Assembly (NCBI RefSeq): GCF_000238355.1
Contig: NZ_AHCA01000014.1
Span: forward strand, 1 to 64,000
Origin: Pseudoalteromonas haloplanktis ATCC 14393
GTDB taxonomy: Bacteria > Pseudomonadota > Gammaproteobacteria > Enterobacterales > Alteromonadaceae
DNA length: 64,000 bases
Direction of reading: 5' to 3'
Of this stretch, positions 15,012 to 23,732 are shown in pieces. Each line of letters opens with the position of its first letter. The stretch's first letter is position 1. The notes under the pieces are model-generated. The model saw nothing but the letters and a program-made list of their open reading frames with translations, was not told the DNA's origin and did not search any database. Position numbers and translations under genes: made by a program.

Positions 15012-17375
15012 ATGCAGAAATTAATTACCGACATCACGTTAAATTGGTTTAAATATCAATTTATATCTTGGAAGTTATTACTAAGTAATATCTTGCTAAT
15101 TATTCCCTTATGCTTCATTTTAAATTTAAAAGCAATTGAAAGTACGTTTTTATCAACCGAATTTACTTCCATTAAAAATACAGAAATTATCCACCAGATA
15201 TTTATAAATGATAAAACAAGTAATTTGCCGGTTGATAAATTTATATTTGATGAACTACATAATCAATTTCCATATTTAGTGGGTATGTTCGAAAGAACAC
15301 TGCAATTAAGTACAAAAAAAGCGATGGCAGAAGAAGAGCAAGCGGCCAAAGTCAGTTTTGTATCTAATACTATTGGTAAATTAGATATCGATACTCATTT
15401 AGGGTCACTTAGGGCATTCAGCATGGCATCTACGGGTAGTAGTTTAATAACTGCTGTTAGTTTTACCTATTGGAAAAACAATCTAAACAGTGATCCGACT
15501 GTAATAGATAAACAAATTATTATTAATGGTAAAAGTACTAAAATAGTCGCGGTGTTAAATGCAGGTTTCAAATCTCTAAGGCGAGATAGTTCTACTGATT
15601 TATTATTACCTTACCATCAACTTTCTGAATTACTGCCTAATGAGCAGGAGTTAACACCTGATACTTTCACTTATGTGCTTGGTAATATCACTGACGTAGA
15701 AAGCTTTGTTATTAGTTTAGATGCATATTTAAAAAAAGAATTATTCATTTTTGATAATACAAAGTTGATGGTTAGTAAGTCTGTGGGAGTAGATCCTGAA
15801 CAGTTTCAAACAGTGTCAAAAAGAGTTGATTTATTAGCTATATTATTCGGTATTTTATTTGTATTTAGCTTGATATCTTTTTCGGCATTTTATGCTGCAC
15901 AATGCATCAATAAAAAGAAAGAAGTTGAGTTACGTAAGTTATGTGGTGCGAATGAAAAGCATATAATTTTGCAACGTTATATTGAGGTGGGTCTGTTAGC
16001 TTGTTACCTTGTTTTTATGCTGGTTATTTTTACACCTTTAACTAGTAAGTTAGCATATTTAACTATGCCAATAATCGGTGTTTTTAATGTTATGACTAAT
16101 ATTGTTACTTTAATTACTCTTTTAGTGGGTTTTATCTTATATCTGATGGTATTAAATTTCTTACAAGAAAAAACGACAATAACTCATATAGGGCGTGGTA
16201 GTAGCGCTTCTTTGAGTGAAAAGGTACAAGTGTTTACCTTATTATCACTTTTAATTAGTCTCGCAATATTAAGTCTTTATGTAAGTTATTTAGTAATTAT
16301 AAGCCAAACTAATTTAAACAAGCATAAGATAGGTTTTGAACATAAAAACTTATATATTGCCAGTTTTGACTTTCCATCTTCACCAGAGCATAGCTTTATA
16401 GCGGATAATTCAGCACAGCAATTACTGTTACAGCTAAATTCTTTAGATTATATTGAGTCAGCCGCATTAACTAACGTCCCCCCTTTAACTGACCGTAGCG
16501 CATTTAGTCGTTGGTATACATTATCAGGTAAACCAGTCTCCTCAAGTAAAAATGCGCAAACTTCAAATCACAGAGTCAGTCCCAATTATTTCGATACTAT
16601 TGGCACACGGCTAATAGTGGGTAATAGTTTGTCTTGGGGGCAATATAGGAATATAGTTGTGAATCAAGCTCTTTGGGAACAATATTTTGCGGATACAGGT
16701 TTAGGTCAAGCCTACTTACTTACCGACTTTGGCAATGAAAAAGTAAAATATAAGGTTGTTGGGGTAGTTGATAATATTCATATCAAAGGTAGTGATACGC
16801 CTGTGCAGCCTACGGTTTATACTCTTATCAGTGTTATAACGGGTTTTGAAAGTATCGTCTTTAAATCTAAAGGGGGTCTACCGACTAATTTAACTCAAGA
16901 AATGATGAGTATTACCAAAAATATTAGCCCTTATTTGAAAAATTTATCAATAGTTGAATTGTCTGAGTTAGTAAAAAAAGAAGCGCAACCAAGAAAAGCA
17001 ATTTTAGTGATAACTATAACTTGTTCAGTAGTTCTTTTGGTCAGCGCCTTATTGTATTGCTTTAATAGTATAAAGCAGTTGGCAATGAAGTCTGCGACAG
17101 AGATTTCGTTAAAGCGGGCGCTTGGCGCACGTACTAAAAATATTGGGTGGTCTTTTGGCAAGTTTTATTTCATCATACAGGGCATTGTACATTTTATTAT
17201 TTTAGCCTGCGTTTATTTTAATATGAGTAAACTACAGCCTTTTCTTTTCAAAGTTGATTTAATCGACATTCCAGTAATTACACTACTTCACTTTGCAGCC
17301 TTTTCTATTTTGATCGTTGTGTTCTTTTTAGAAATTAAAAATATATTAAATAAATCTTGGCAAAATCTGAGTTAA
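15012..17375 (+). CDS. Large FtsX/MacB-type ABC permease with two FtsX domains
   Basis: 787 residues. An N-terminal membrane segment (about 17-38) precedes a periplasmic MacB-like core. A first FtsX domain with three membrane segments follows (residues about 275-380, motif VELRKLCGANEKHI). After another membrane segment and a second periplasmic core comes a second FtsX domain (about 660-785, motif EISLKRALGARTKNI). This duplicated architecture is known for exporters of peptides and other small molecules; the substrate is not evident. No fused ATPase domain: that role is taken by the preceding gene. The start codon follows the ATPase stop with no gap. AT-rich, as is the whole operon. Confidence 0.87.
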   Translation: MQKLITDITLNWFKYQFISWKLLLSNILLIIPLCFILNLKAIESTFLSTEFTSIKNTEIIHQIFINDKTSNLPVDKFIFDELHNQFPYLVGMFERTLQLSTKKAMAEEEQAAKVSFVSNTIGKLDIDTHLGSLRAFSMASTGSSLITAVSFTYWKNNLNSDPTVIDKQIIINGKSTKIVAVLNAGFKSLRRDSSTDLLLPYHQLSELLPNEQELTPDTFTYVLGNITDVESFVISLDAYLKKELFIFDNTKLMVSKSVGVDPEQFQTVSKRVDLLAILFGILFVFSLISFSAFYAAQCINKKKEVELRKLCGANEKHIILQRYIEVGLLACYLVFMLVIFTPLTSKLAYLTMPIIGVFNVMTNIVTLITLLVGFILYLMVLNFLQEKTTITHIGRGSSASLSEKVQVFTLLSLLISLAILSLYVSYLVIISQTNLNKHKIGFEHKNLYIASFDFPSSPEHSFIADNSAQQLLLQLNSLDYIESAALTNVPPLTDRSAFSRWYTLSGKPVSSSKNAQTSNHRVSPNYFDTIGTRLIVGNSLSWGQYRNIVVNQALWEQYFADTGLGQAYLLTDFGNEKVKYKVVGVVDNIHIKGSDTPVQPTVYTLISVITGFESIVFKSKGGLPTNLTQEMMSITKNISPYLKNLSIVELSELVKKEAQPRKAILVITITCSVVLLVSALLYCFNSIKQLAMKSATEISLKRALGARTKNIGWSFGKFYFIIQGIVHFIILACVYFNMSKLQPFLFKVDLIDIPVITLLHFAAFSILIVVFFLEIKNILNKSWQNLS

Positions 17376-17383
17376 GGAAAATC

Positions 17384-17833
17384 ATGAAATATAGAAGTTT
17401 GATAATGTTAGCTAGTTTAGTTTTTACCAGTAATTGCTTAGCTGAAAATTACGAGTTCACGCATCGGGAAATCGTTGCAAGCCCCATAGATAACACCGCG
17501 CCTCAGCTCTTTTTATTTAACAACCAAGGCCAGCTTATACATTATTCAGACCGTTACCTGCAAAATATCTTATCAATCTTTAGAAAAAGAGAAGTACTAC
17601 CAAACAGCGAGCAATCAAAAAGTGATCTGTTCACTCTTTTAAATAAAAAGATTGATTTTAGTGCACATGATTACACCTTGTTTTACACCTCAATTGATGA
17701 AGGTATTGGTCCATGTGAACCATGTCGCCAGCAAGAAGAAAAAATAGCTTTATTAGATGCTAAGTTTCCAAAAGATAAGCTATCAATTCATCGAATTACC
17801 ATCATAAACGAAGTGTATACAATAAAGGATTAG
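17384..17833 (+). CDS. Secreted thioredoxin-fold protein with CEPC motif
   Basis: 149 residues from the ATG at 17384, chosen for its AAGGA SD and because the upstream TTG start lies inside the permease gene. A signal peptide (MKYRSLIMLASLVFTSNCLA) directs it to the periplasm. The middle contains HYSDRYLQNIL and the C-terminal half YTLFYTSIDEGIGPCEPCRQ. CEPC, preceded by Gly-Pro at the end of a beta strand, is the layout of a thioredoxin-like active site, although the rest of the fold is short. It is the fourth gene of the operon and 1 nt from the next. It could reduce, oxidise or chaperone an exported cysteine peptide. I do not recognise a named family. Confidence 0.7.
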   Translation: MKYRSLIMLASLVFTSNCLAENYEFTHREIVASPIDNTAPQLFLFNNQGQLIHYSDRYLQNILSIFRKREVLPNSEQSKSDLFTLLNKKIDFSAHDYTLFYTSIDEGIGPCEPCRQQEEKIALLDAKFPKDKLSIHRITIINEVYTIKD

Positions 17834-17834
17834 T

Positions 17835-18215
17835 ATGAAAATAAGAGATTTATTATTTTATTTAACGGTAACTTTGATAGCTATTACATTGACCCATTTC
17901 TTTATTAAAGAACAGGGGGCTGCCCCTATAGATACTATTGAATCCTTACAAAATAATTGGCATAAGAACCCAAAAAATGAAATTACACTTTATTCGGCTC
18001 AGTGGTGCAAAGCTTGTCAAGCGACAAAAGAATATTTTAATAGAAGAAATATTAACTACACAAATATAGATATTGAACTTAGCCCTACAGGTAGTAAATT
18101 ATTAAAGGAAAATAATATCGATTCAATTCCGGTGATCACATTTAATGATGTCACTATCGTGGGGTTTGATGTAAATAAGCTTGATACACTAGCAACAAGT
18201 ATAAAAGTAAAATGA
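17835..18215 (+). CDS. Membrane-anchored glutaredoxin-like protein (CKAC)
   Basis: 126 residues. An N-terminal membrane anchor (about residues 7-25) is followed by a short linker and a complete glutaredoxin/thioredoxin domain. That domain has the beta strand ITLYSAQWCKACQATKEYF with active site CKAC, a helix ending NRRNINYTNIDIE, the cis-proline segment SIPVITF and GFD near the end. The domain should face the periplasm. It lies 1 nt after the CEPC protein, so two thiol-redox proteins end the exporter operon. Redox partner and substrate are unknown. Confidence 0.8.
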   Translation: MKIRDLLFYLTVTLIAITLTHFFIKEQGAAPIDTIESLQNNWHKNPKNEITLYSAQWCKACQATKEYFNRRNINYTNIDIELSPTGSKLLKENNIDSIPVITFNDVTIVGFDVNKLDTLATSIKVK

Positions 18216-18259
18216 TTGAAAACACATTACTTACTTTTAGCTGATGAAAAGTACTCTAG

Positions 18260-18532
18260 TTACTTCCAAAGATCAGGATCTTCTTCTGGGCGTGAGTTTT
18301 GCCTATCTAGAACCTGCGAGAATCGATTAGCAAAAATACCAAGGTAACCCCAGGCTGCGAAGAACAGTGCGATGGTTAAAATTACTAAGCCGATGATTTG
18401 TAAGCTGTAGTGGCTATAATAGCCGAGGGCAATAAATAACACGGCCAGCACAAACAGTGCTAGGCCGCGTAAAAAGCGCTTTAAGCTGAGCTTAGGTTCA
18501 GAGCCTAAGCGATATATCAGCTGCTTTAACAT
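18260..18532 (-). CDS. Small membrane protein of unknown function downstream of nfuA
   Basis: 90 residues with two membrane segments (about 23-42 and 47-68), a basic N-terminus (KQLIYRLGSEPKLSLKRFLR) and an acidic C-terminus ending PEEDPDLWK. I do not recognise the family. It lies 12 nt after nfuA on the same strand and is probably co-transcribed with it. The gene is likely real because it fills the space between nfuA and the exporter operon and has a plausible start. Confidence 0.65.
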   Translation of the reverse strand: MLKQLIYRLGSEPKLSLKRFLRGLALFVLAVLFIALGYYSHYSLQIIGLVILTIALFFAAWGYLGIFANRFSQVLDRQNSRPEEDPDLWK

Positions 18533-18544
18533 TATGATGGGCGA

Positions 18545-19120
18545 TTAATAGTAAGAATGGTCACCAGCTTTGTGGTCTGTGATATCAGCAACACCTGTGA
18601 TTTCATCAAACTTTGCTACCATCTCTTTTTCAATGCCTTCTTTTAGCGTAACGTCGATCATTGAACAACCATTACAGCCACCGCCAAATTGTAGAACAGC
18701 AATACCTTCAGCCGTTACTTCAACAAGACTTACTTGACCACCATGATTAGCAAGCTGAGGATTCACTTCAGTTTCGAGCATGTGTTGAATACGCTCGTTC
18801 AGGCTTGCGTCATCACCTATTTTACGGGCTTTGGCATTTGGGGCTTTAAGTGTTAACTGCGTGCCCATTTTATCGGTAACGAAGTCAATTTCAGCTTCTT
18901 CTAAAAATGGTGCGCTTTCTGCATCAACCACTGCATCAAAGCCATTAAAAGGAAGGCGAATGTCAGTGTCTTCTACAGCATCTTCAGGGCAGTAAGATAC
19001 ACCACATTCCGCTTGTGATGTGCCAGGGTTTACAACAAATACACGAATATTTGTTTGCTCAGCTTGGTCAGCTAATAATTTTGCAAAATGCGATTGTGCG
19101 GTTTCGGAAATAGATATCAT
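18545..19120 (-). CDS. nfuA: Fe/S biogenesis protein NfuA
   Basis: 191 residues, the same length as E. coli NfuA. The N-terminal half is a degenerate A-type scaffold domain (CGVSYCPEDAVEDTD, residues about 1-100). The C-terminal half is the NFU domain with the cluster-binding motif GGGCNGCSMIDVTL (CxxC). It carries [4Fe-4S] clusters to client proteins, particularly under iron or oxidative stress. In E. coli it sits next to gntX and bioH. Here the same three genes are present but separated by a 2.5-kb M14 peptidase gene. Confidence 0.96.
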   Translation of the reverse strand: MISISETAQSHFAKLLADQAEQTNIRVFVVNPGTSQAECGVSYCPEDAVEDTDIRLPFNGFDAVVDAESAPFLEEAEIDFVTDKMGTQLTLKAPNAKARKIGDDASLNERIQHMLETEVNPQLANHGGQVSLVEVTAEGIAVLQFGGGCNGCSMIDVTLKEGIEKEMVAKFDEITGVADITDHKAGDHSYY

Positions 19121-19264
19121 AAAACGGAATTCAGACTATTCTTGACTAGATACTGAGTATCATACTCCGCTCATCGCGTTGTCGCCAGTGTTGAGCGTAA
19201 AAATTTGGCATCTATTTTAAGCAATGGTAGCGTGCAAACATTGATCATTAACTGAGTGTTTTCT

Positions 19265-21817
19265 ATGCGTTTGATAATAACAATCTTTACACTATTGCTG
19301 AGCTTTTCTTGTTTAGCGCAACCGCTTTCCTATTATTTTAATAATGATGTGAAATTTGATCCAACAATTCCGACTCCTGAGCAGGTTTTAGGTTATGAAG
19401 TCGGGCAGTGGCACGTACGTCATGATCAACTTGTACGTTATATGGAGATATTGGCAGACAAGAGTGACCGAATTAACTTTGAAGTGATTGGCCGTACTCA
19501 TGAACAGCGTCCATTGGTGATGCTTACTATCACTGCTGCTAATAAGTTAGCAAATGTAGAGCAACTACGTCAGGCGCATTTAGCGCGTTTAGTTGACTCA
19601 GAAAAAGCCAAAGAGACCGATCAACCTGCGGTAGTATGGATGGGGTATAGCGTCCATGGTAATGAATCATCAGGTAGTAATTCAGCCTTGTTGGTGGCGT
19701 ATTATTTAGCTGCTGCACAAGGTAAAGAAATTGATACATTATTAAATAATACGGTTATTTTACTCGATCCTTCATTAAACCCCGATGGTTTAGCACGCTT
19801 TGCGAATTGGGCGAATAGTAACCGAGGCATGAACTTATCGTCTGATCCACAAACTAGAGAGCATATTGAAAGTTGGCCTAGTAGCCGTACTAACCACTAT
19901 TGGTTTGATTTAAATCGTGACTGGTTGTTATTACAACACCCTGAATCACGGGCACGAATTGCCAAATTTCATCATTGGAAGCCTAATATTTTAACTGATT
20001 TTCATGAAATGGGGCCAAACAGCACTTTTTTCTTTCAGCCAGGCATCCCATCGCGCAAACACCCAATTACGCCGGATGAAAATGTGAGCCTCACTAAAGC
20101 GATCGGTAACTACCATGCAAAAACATTAGATGAACATAATGCGTTATATTTTACTGAAGAAAGCTTTGATGACTTTTACTATGGCAAAGGCTCTACCTAT
20201 CCAGATGTAAACGGCGGTGTGGGCATTTTATTTGAACAAGCTAGCTCGCGGGGTCATGTACAGGAAACACAAAACGGTACTTTAACTTTCCCTTTCACAA
20301 TTAAGAATCAGCTGCTTACCAGTCTATCTACATTTCAGGCCGCGATAGATAACCGTCAGGCATTACTTGATTATCAAGCCAGTTTTTATAATCATGCTAT
20401 CGAGCTTGCCAATGATGAAGATTATAAAGGGTACGTAGTTCAAGGTGGTGCTGATACTGCGCGCATGGCGTTGTTTTTAGACTTACTAAAACAGCATCAA
20501 ATTCAGGCATACCCTCTTAATAAAGCAGTAAAAGCAGATGGTAAGAGTTTTTCAGCATCAAGCTATTTTGTCCCACTTGCACAGCCACAATTTCGTTTAG
20601 TAAAAGCCATTTTTAGTGAACAAAAACGCTTTGTTGATAATACATTTTATGACGTTTCAGGTTGGACCTTGGCTCATGCTTTTAACTTAGAGTTTGCGGC
20701 GATAAAAAGTGGTTGGGGCTTGGATGTTAGCAATGATGCATGGCAGCAACCACAACAACCGCAATTTCCAGTCTTGAATGCGCAGTATGCGTTTGGCTTT
20801 AAGTGGGATAATTACTTAGCACCAAAAATGCTTAATAAGTTATTGCAGCAAGGTGTACAAGCACGTGTTGCATTAAGTCCATTATCGGCTAAGTCGCTTA
20901 CAAGCACAGAAGAGTTTGCTGCGGGCAGTATTATTGTTCCTGCAGGGATCCAAACAAATCCACAATGGGTGTCGTTATTAAACAGTGCTCAAACTGAGTT
21001 TGGTATTGCTATTACGCCAATTACTTCAGGCTTGACCTCACAAGGAGCCGATTTAGGATCACGAACACTTGCGGTAGTTAAAGCACCTAAAGTGTTATTG
21101 GTCGGCGGACAAGGAACGAGCCAATATGAAGTCGGTGAAGTATGGTATTACTTAGACCGCTTTGTAGGTGTAGCGCCTACCATAGTTGAAATGGAGCGCT
21201 TGGGTAATTTAGAGCTTAGTGACTACAGTCATATTGTTTTGGCGCATGGTAACTATAATCAGTTGTCAGATGCTGACAAAGTGGCACTTAAAACTTGGGT
21301 GCGTAAAGGTGGCGTTATCTGGGGACATAAAGGCGGAGCGAAGTTCTTAGTCGATCAACAACTTTTAAAAACCTCTTATTTATCACGCCGGGATGTTGCC
21401 AGCGCCTTCAAAACGGATGGCTTGCATTATGGCGATAAAGATCACCTAGCAGGGCGCCAGCGTATCGCTGGGGCAATCTTTAATACAAAAGTTGATTTAA
21501 CTCACCCACTCACTTTTTCATTACAGCGTGACACTTTACCAGTATTTAAAAATAGTACCTGGTTATTGGAAATGTCATCTGCACCGTTTGTAAATGTATT
21601 GCAGTACACACAGAATCCGTTACTTGCTGGTTTCACCGATGACGTAAATGTGGAGCAAGTTGCTGGTGCAGCAGGTTTGGTCGCTCACTCTTATGGGCGC
21701 GGCAATGTAATAGGTATGACAGATAATCCCGTATTTAGAGGGTATTGGTATGGTACTAGCCGATTATTGAGCAATGCATTGTTCTTTGGTCATACATTTA
21801 GAGCGAATGCTGATTAA
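19265..21817 (+). CDS. Large secreted M14-family zinc carboxypeptidase
   Basis: 850 residues from the ATG at 19265 (a GTG at 19256 would add three). A signal peptide (LLLSFSCLAQ) is followed by an M14 domain. HGNE supplies the first zinc ligands, ILTDFHEMG the third histidine, and ILFEQAS the catalytic glutamate. NPDGLARF and FDLNRDW are family marks. The C-terminal part (about residues 600-750, VLLVGGQGTSQ, HIVLAHGNYNQL) resembles a class I glutamine-amidotransferase-like fold often fused to these peptidases. It probably digests peptides in the periplasm or outside the cell. It is monocistronic between divergent nfuA and convergent gntX, overlapping the latter by 4 nt. Confidence 0.88.
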   Translation: MRLIITIFTLLLSFSCLAQPLSYYFNNDVKFDPTIPTPEQVLGYEVGQWHVRHDQLVRYMEILADKSDRINFEVIGRTHEQRPLVMLTITAANKLANVEQLRQAHLARLVDSEKAKETDQPAVVWMGYSVHGNESSGSNSALLVAYYLAAAQGKEIDTLLNNTVILLDPSLNPDGLARFANWANSNRGMNLSSDPQTREHIESWPSSRTNHYWFDLNRDWLLLQHPESRARIAKFHHWKPNILTDFHEMGPNSTFFFQPGIPSRKHPITPDENVSLTKAIGNYHAKTLDEHNALYFTEESFDDFYYGKGSTYPDVNGGVGILFEQASSRGHVQETQNGTLTFPFTIKNQLLTSLSTFQAAIDNRQALLDYQASFYNHAIELANDEDYKGYVVQGGADTARMALFLDLLKQHQIQAYPLNKAVKADGKSFSASSYFVPLAQPQFRLVKAIFSEQKRFVDNTFYDVSGWTLAHAFNLEFAAIKSGWGLDVSNDAWQQPQQPQFPVLNAQYAFGFKWDNYLAPKMLNKLLQQGVQARVALSPLSAKSLTSTEEFAAGSIIVPAGIQTNPQWVSLLNSAQTEFGIAITPITSGLTSQGADLGSRTLAVVKAPKVLLVGGQGTSQYEVGEVWYYLDRFVGVAPTIVEMERLGNLELSDYSHIVLAHGNYNQLSDADKVALKTWVRKGGVIWGHKGGAKFLVDQQLLKTSYLSRRDVASAFKTDGLHYGDKDHLAGRQRIAGAIFNTKVDLTHPLTFSLQRDTLPVFKNSTWLLEMSSAPFVNVLQYTQNPLLAGFTDDVNVEQVAGAAGLVAHSYGRGNVIGMTDNPVFRGYWYGTSRLLSNALFFGHTFRANAD

Positions 21818-22530
21818 GTACTAGATCCTAATGGTGTTAAGCAGGTTACAAAAGCCCAAACTTGCTTAGCTCCAGCATTTTTAAGTGCGACAGTAGCGGC
21901 ATTAAGTGTGGCTCCTGTCGTCATCACATCATCAATAATAGCAACGGTTTTTCCTGTCATATCGGTATTACACATAAATGCCCCCTGTAAGTTTTTAATC
22001 CGCTTGGTCTTACTGAGAGATGACTGTGCTTGTGTTTTTTTCGTGCGCTGTAAACTATGGCTATCAATGTTTTCATCAACTAAACATGGCAGCCAACATT
22101 GTGCAACTTGGTTAAAACCTCGCTTTAAAAAGCGTTGCTGATGCAAAGGTAAAATAATAAAAAGCTCAGGCCACACCTCACAATGCTGCTTACTAATGGC
22201 TAGTTGTAGGCTAATAATTAACGATAATGCTTTTTTATAATGGATTTGATTACTGAATTTTAGTTGTGTAAGCCAGCTATCAAATGGAGAACGATACCAA
22301 GCACAAGCAAATAGATGATCGAACTGGCAATCTGGGAACAGCTCGACTATATCAGGGCGATACAATAAATTCGGATGTTTACGTAAATCGAGTAGTGGCA
22401 AGTCTGCTAAGCATTGCTCACATAGGCTAGAATTACTGTTAACAACGTGCTGGCATTGCACGCAAAAGGAAGGGAAAAACCAATCACCTAACTGTCGAAT
22501 ATATTGCTTACAAGCAGTCATTGCATTCAT
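21814..22530 (-). CDS. gntX: ComF family protein (GntX-like)
   Basis: 238 residues. The N-terminus carries a zinc-ribbon pattern CVQC...CEQC (two CxxC pairs about 20 apart). The C-terminal half is a phosphoribosyltransferase-type fold with the PRPP motif AIIDDVMTTGATL. Homologues (ComFC, GntX/YhgH) are needed for DNA uptake and, in E. coli, for use of DNA as nutrient. The gene is divergent from bioH, as in E. coli, which supports orthology with gntX. Confidence 0.88.
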   Translation of the reverse strand: MNAMTACKQYIRQLGDWFFPSFCVQCQHVVNSNSSLCEQCLADLPLLDLRKHPNLLYRPDIVELFPDCQFDHLFACAWYRSPFDSWLTQLKFSNQIHYKKALSLIISLQLAISKQHCEVWPELFIILPLHQQRFLKRGFNQVAQCWLPCLVDENIDSHSLQRTKKTQAQSSLSKTKRIKNLQGAFMCNTDMTGKTVAIIDDVMTTGATLNAATVALKNAGAKQVWAFVTCLTPLGSST

Positions 22531-22579
22531 TCCTTTAAACGCTATTATGGGCCCTAAGTTTGGATGAGGGTTTGCTAAA

Positions 22580-23317
22580 ATGCAAAATGAGTTAGTGCTA
22601 TTACATGGTTGGGGAATGAACCAAGGTGTGTGGCAAGTGATTTTACCTGAGTTAGAGTTTTTACACAGCGGGACTGTACGGTGTTTAGATTTACCTGGGT
22701 ATGGGAATAACCACCAATGTCCGCTCCCTTACAATTTACATGATGCCGCAAAGCAGTTAAGTGAGCAGTTGCAGGCCAATTCGACGCTAATGGGTTGGTC
22801 ACTGGGGGGCTTATTTGCAATGTATATTGCGAAACATTGGCCTGAAAAAGTAGCCAAAGTACTCTTAATTGCGTCAACCCCATTTTTTGCAGAGAGTGAT
22901 GATTGGCCTGGCATCAAAACTAATGTATTAGCTGCTTTTAAAGAGCAGTTAGTCATGCATCGTGAAAAAACCATAGAACGGTTTTTGGCGATCCAAGCTA
23001 TGGGCAGTGACAGTGCTCGTGATGATATAAAACAACTGAAAAAGCTGTTAAATGAATACCCAGCCCCGCAAGGAAGTGCCTTAAGTGGTGGTTTAGATAT
23101 TTTGCAGCGTGATGATTTACGTGAGGCTTTTGCCAATTGCCCGGTGCCAATTCGCGCTGTGTTTGGTCGCTTAGATGCGTTGGTTCCATACCGCGCTGTA
23201 GCTAAAATGCAGGCATTAAACAGTGACTTTGAGTACGAAGTGATAGATAAAGCATCCCACGCACCTTTTATCTCTCATAAAAGAGAATTTTTATCCGCCA
23301 TCAAATCAATGCTTTAA
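22580..23317 (+). CDS. bioH: Pimeloyl-ACP methyl ester carboxylesterase BioH
   Basis: 245 residues of the alpha/beta-hydrolase fold. LLHGWGMN forms the oxyanion region, GWSLGG holds the nucleophile Ser74, and GRLDALVP and SHAPFISH supply the Asp and His. BioH removes the methyl group from pimeloyl-ACP methyl ester, releasing the biotin precursor. It is divergent from gntX with a 49-nt gap that must hold both promoters. Slightly shorter than E. coli BioH (256). Confidence 0.93.
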   Translation: MQNELVLLHGWGMNQGVWQVILPELEFLHSGTVRCLDLPGYGNNHQCPLPYNLHDAAKQLSEQLQANSTLMGWSLGGLFAMYIAKHWPEKVAKVLLIASTPFFAESDDWPGIKTNVLAAFKEQLVMHREKTIERFLAIQAMGSDSARDDIKQLKKLLNEYPAPQGSALSGGLDILQRDDLREAFANCPVPIRAVFGRLDALVPYRAVAKMQALNSDFEYEVIDKASHAPFISHKREFLSAIKSML

Positions 23318-23417
23318 AAATTAACTCTAGAAAGGCTCGAAAAACTCCGTAGGAAAGCTTTATTTTGGCTGTTTTATGAGCGATAATTAATCAATCTACA
23401 ATTGGTGGAGGTGTAGC

Positions 23418-23726
23418 ATGCCAATCGGATCTGTATTTAATAACGGTGTTGAAGGCTTTAATCGTGCCAGTCAGGGTATTGAAAAAGCCAGCGCAGAAAT
23501 AAATCGCGCCAGCATTGAACAACAAGATGATGCTCAGCTGGCTCAGCAGCGTCAACTACAAGCCGCTCGCCCAGAAGAGGCCGTAACTGCGCCTGTATCG
23601 CAGCCTGCCCGTATAGACGAGGCTTTGGTAAACTTAAAAGTTGAAGAGTTTAATGCCAAAGCCAATACGCAATCAATTCAAACCGCCGATGAAGTGTTGG
23701 GCACTTTAATTGATGTGCGAGTTTAA
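23418..23726 (+). CDS. Conserved small protein paired with a SprA-related protein
   Basis: 102 residues, no signal peptide or membrane segment. The N-terminus (IGSVFNNGVEGFNRASQGI) and C-terminus (NAKANTQSIQTADEVLGTLI) resemble the first and last helices of flagellar rod and hook proteins such as FlgC. The middle is Gln/Ala-rich and variable. A GGAGGTG SD precedes the ATG. It ends 6 nt before the next gene, so the pair is one unit. Function is unknown; the flagellar resemblance is a hint only. Confidence 0.7.
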   Translation: MPIGSVFNNGVEGFNRASQGIEKASAEINRASIEQQDDAQLAQQRQLQAARPEEAVTAPVSQPARIDEALVNLKVEEFNAKANTQSIQTADEVLGTLIDVRV

Positions 23727-23732
23727 CTAACC

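Noticed and set aside
13103..18215. Darobactin-type cluster
   Set aside because: The exporter parts are alike in style but no radical SAM gene and no DarA-like core (Trp-x-Trp-x-Ser-x-Phe) is present.
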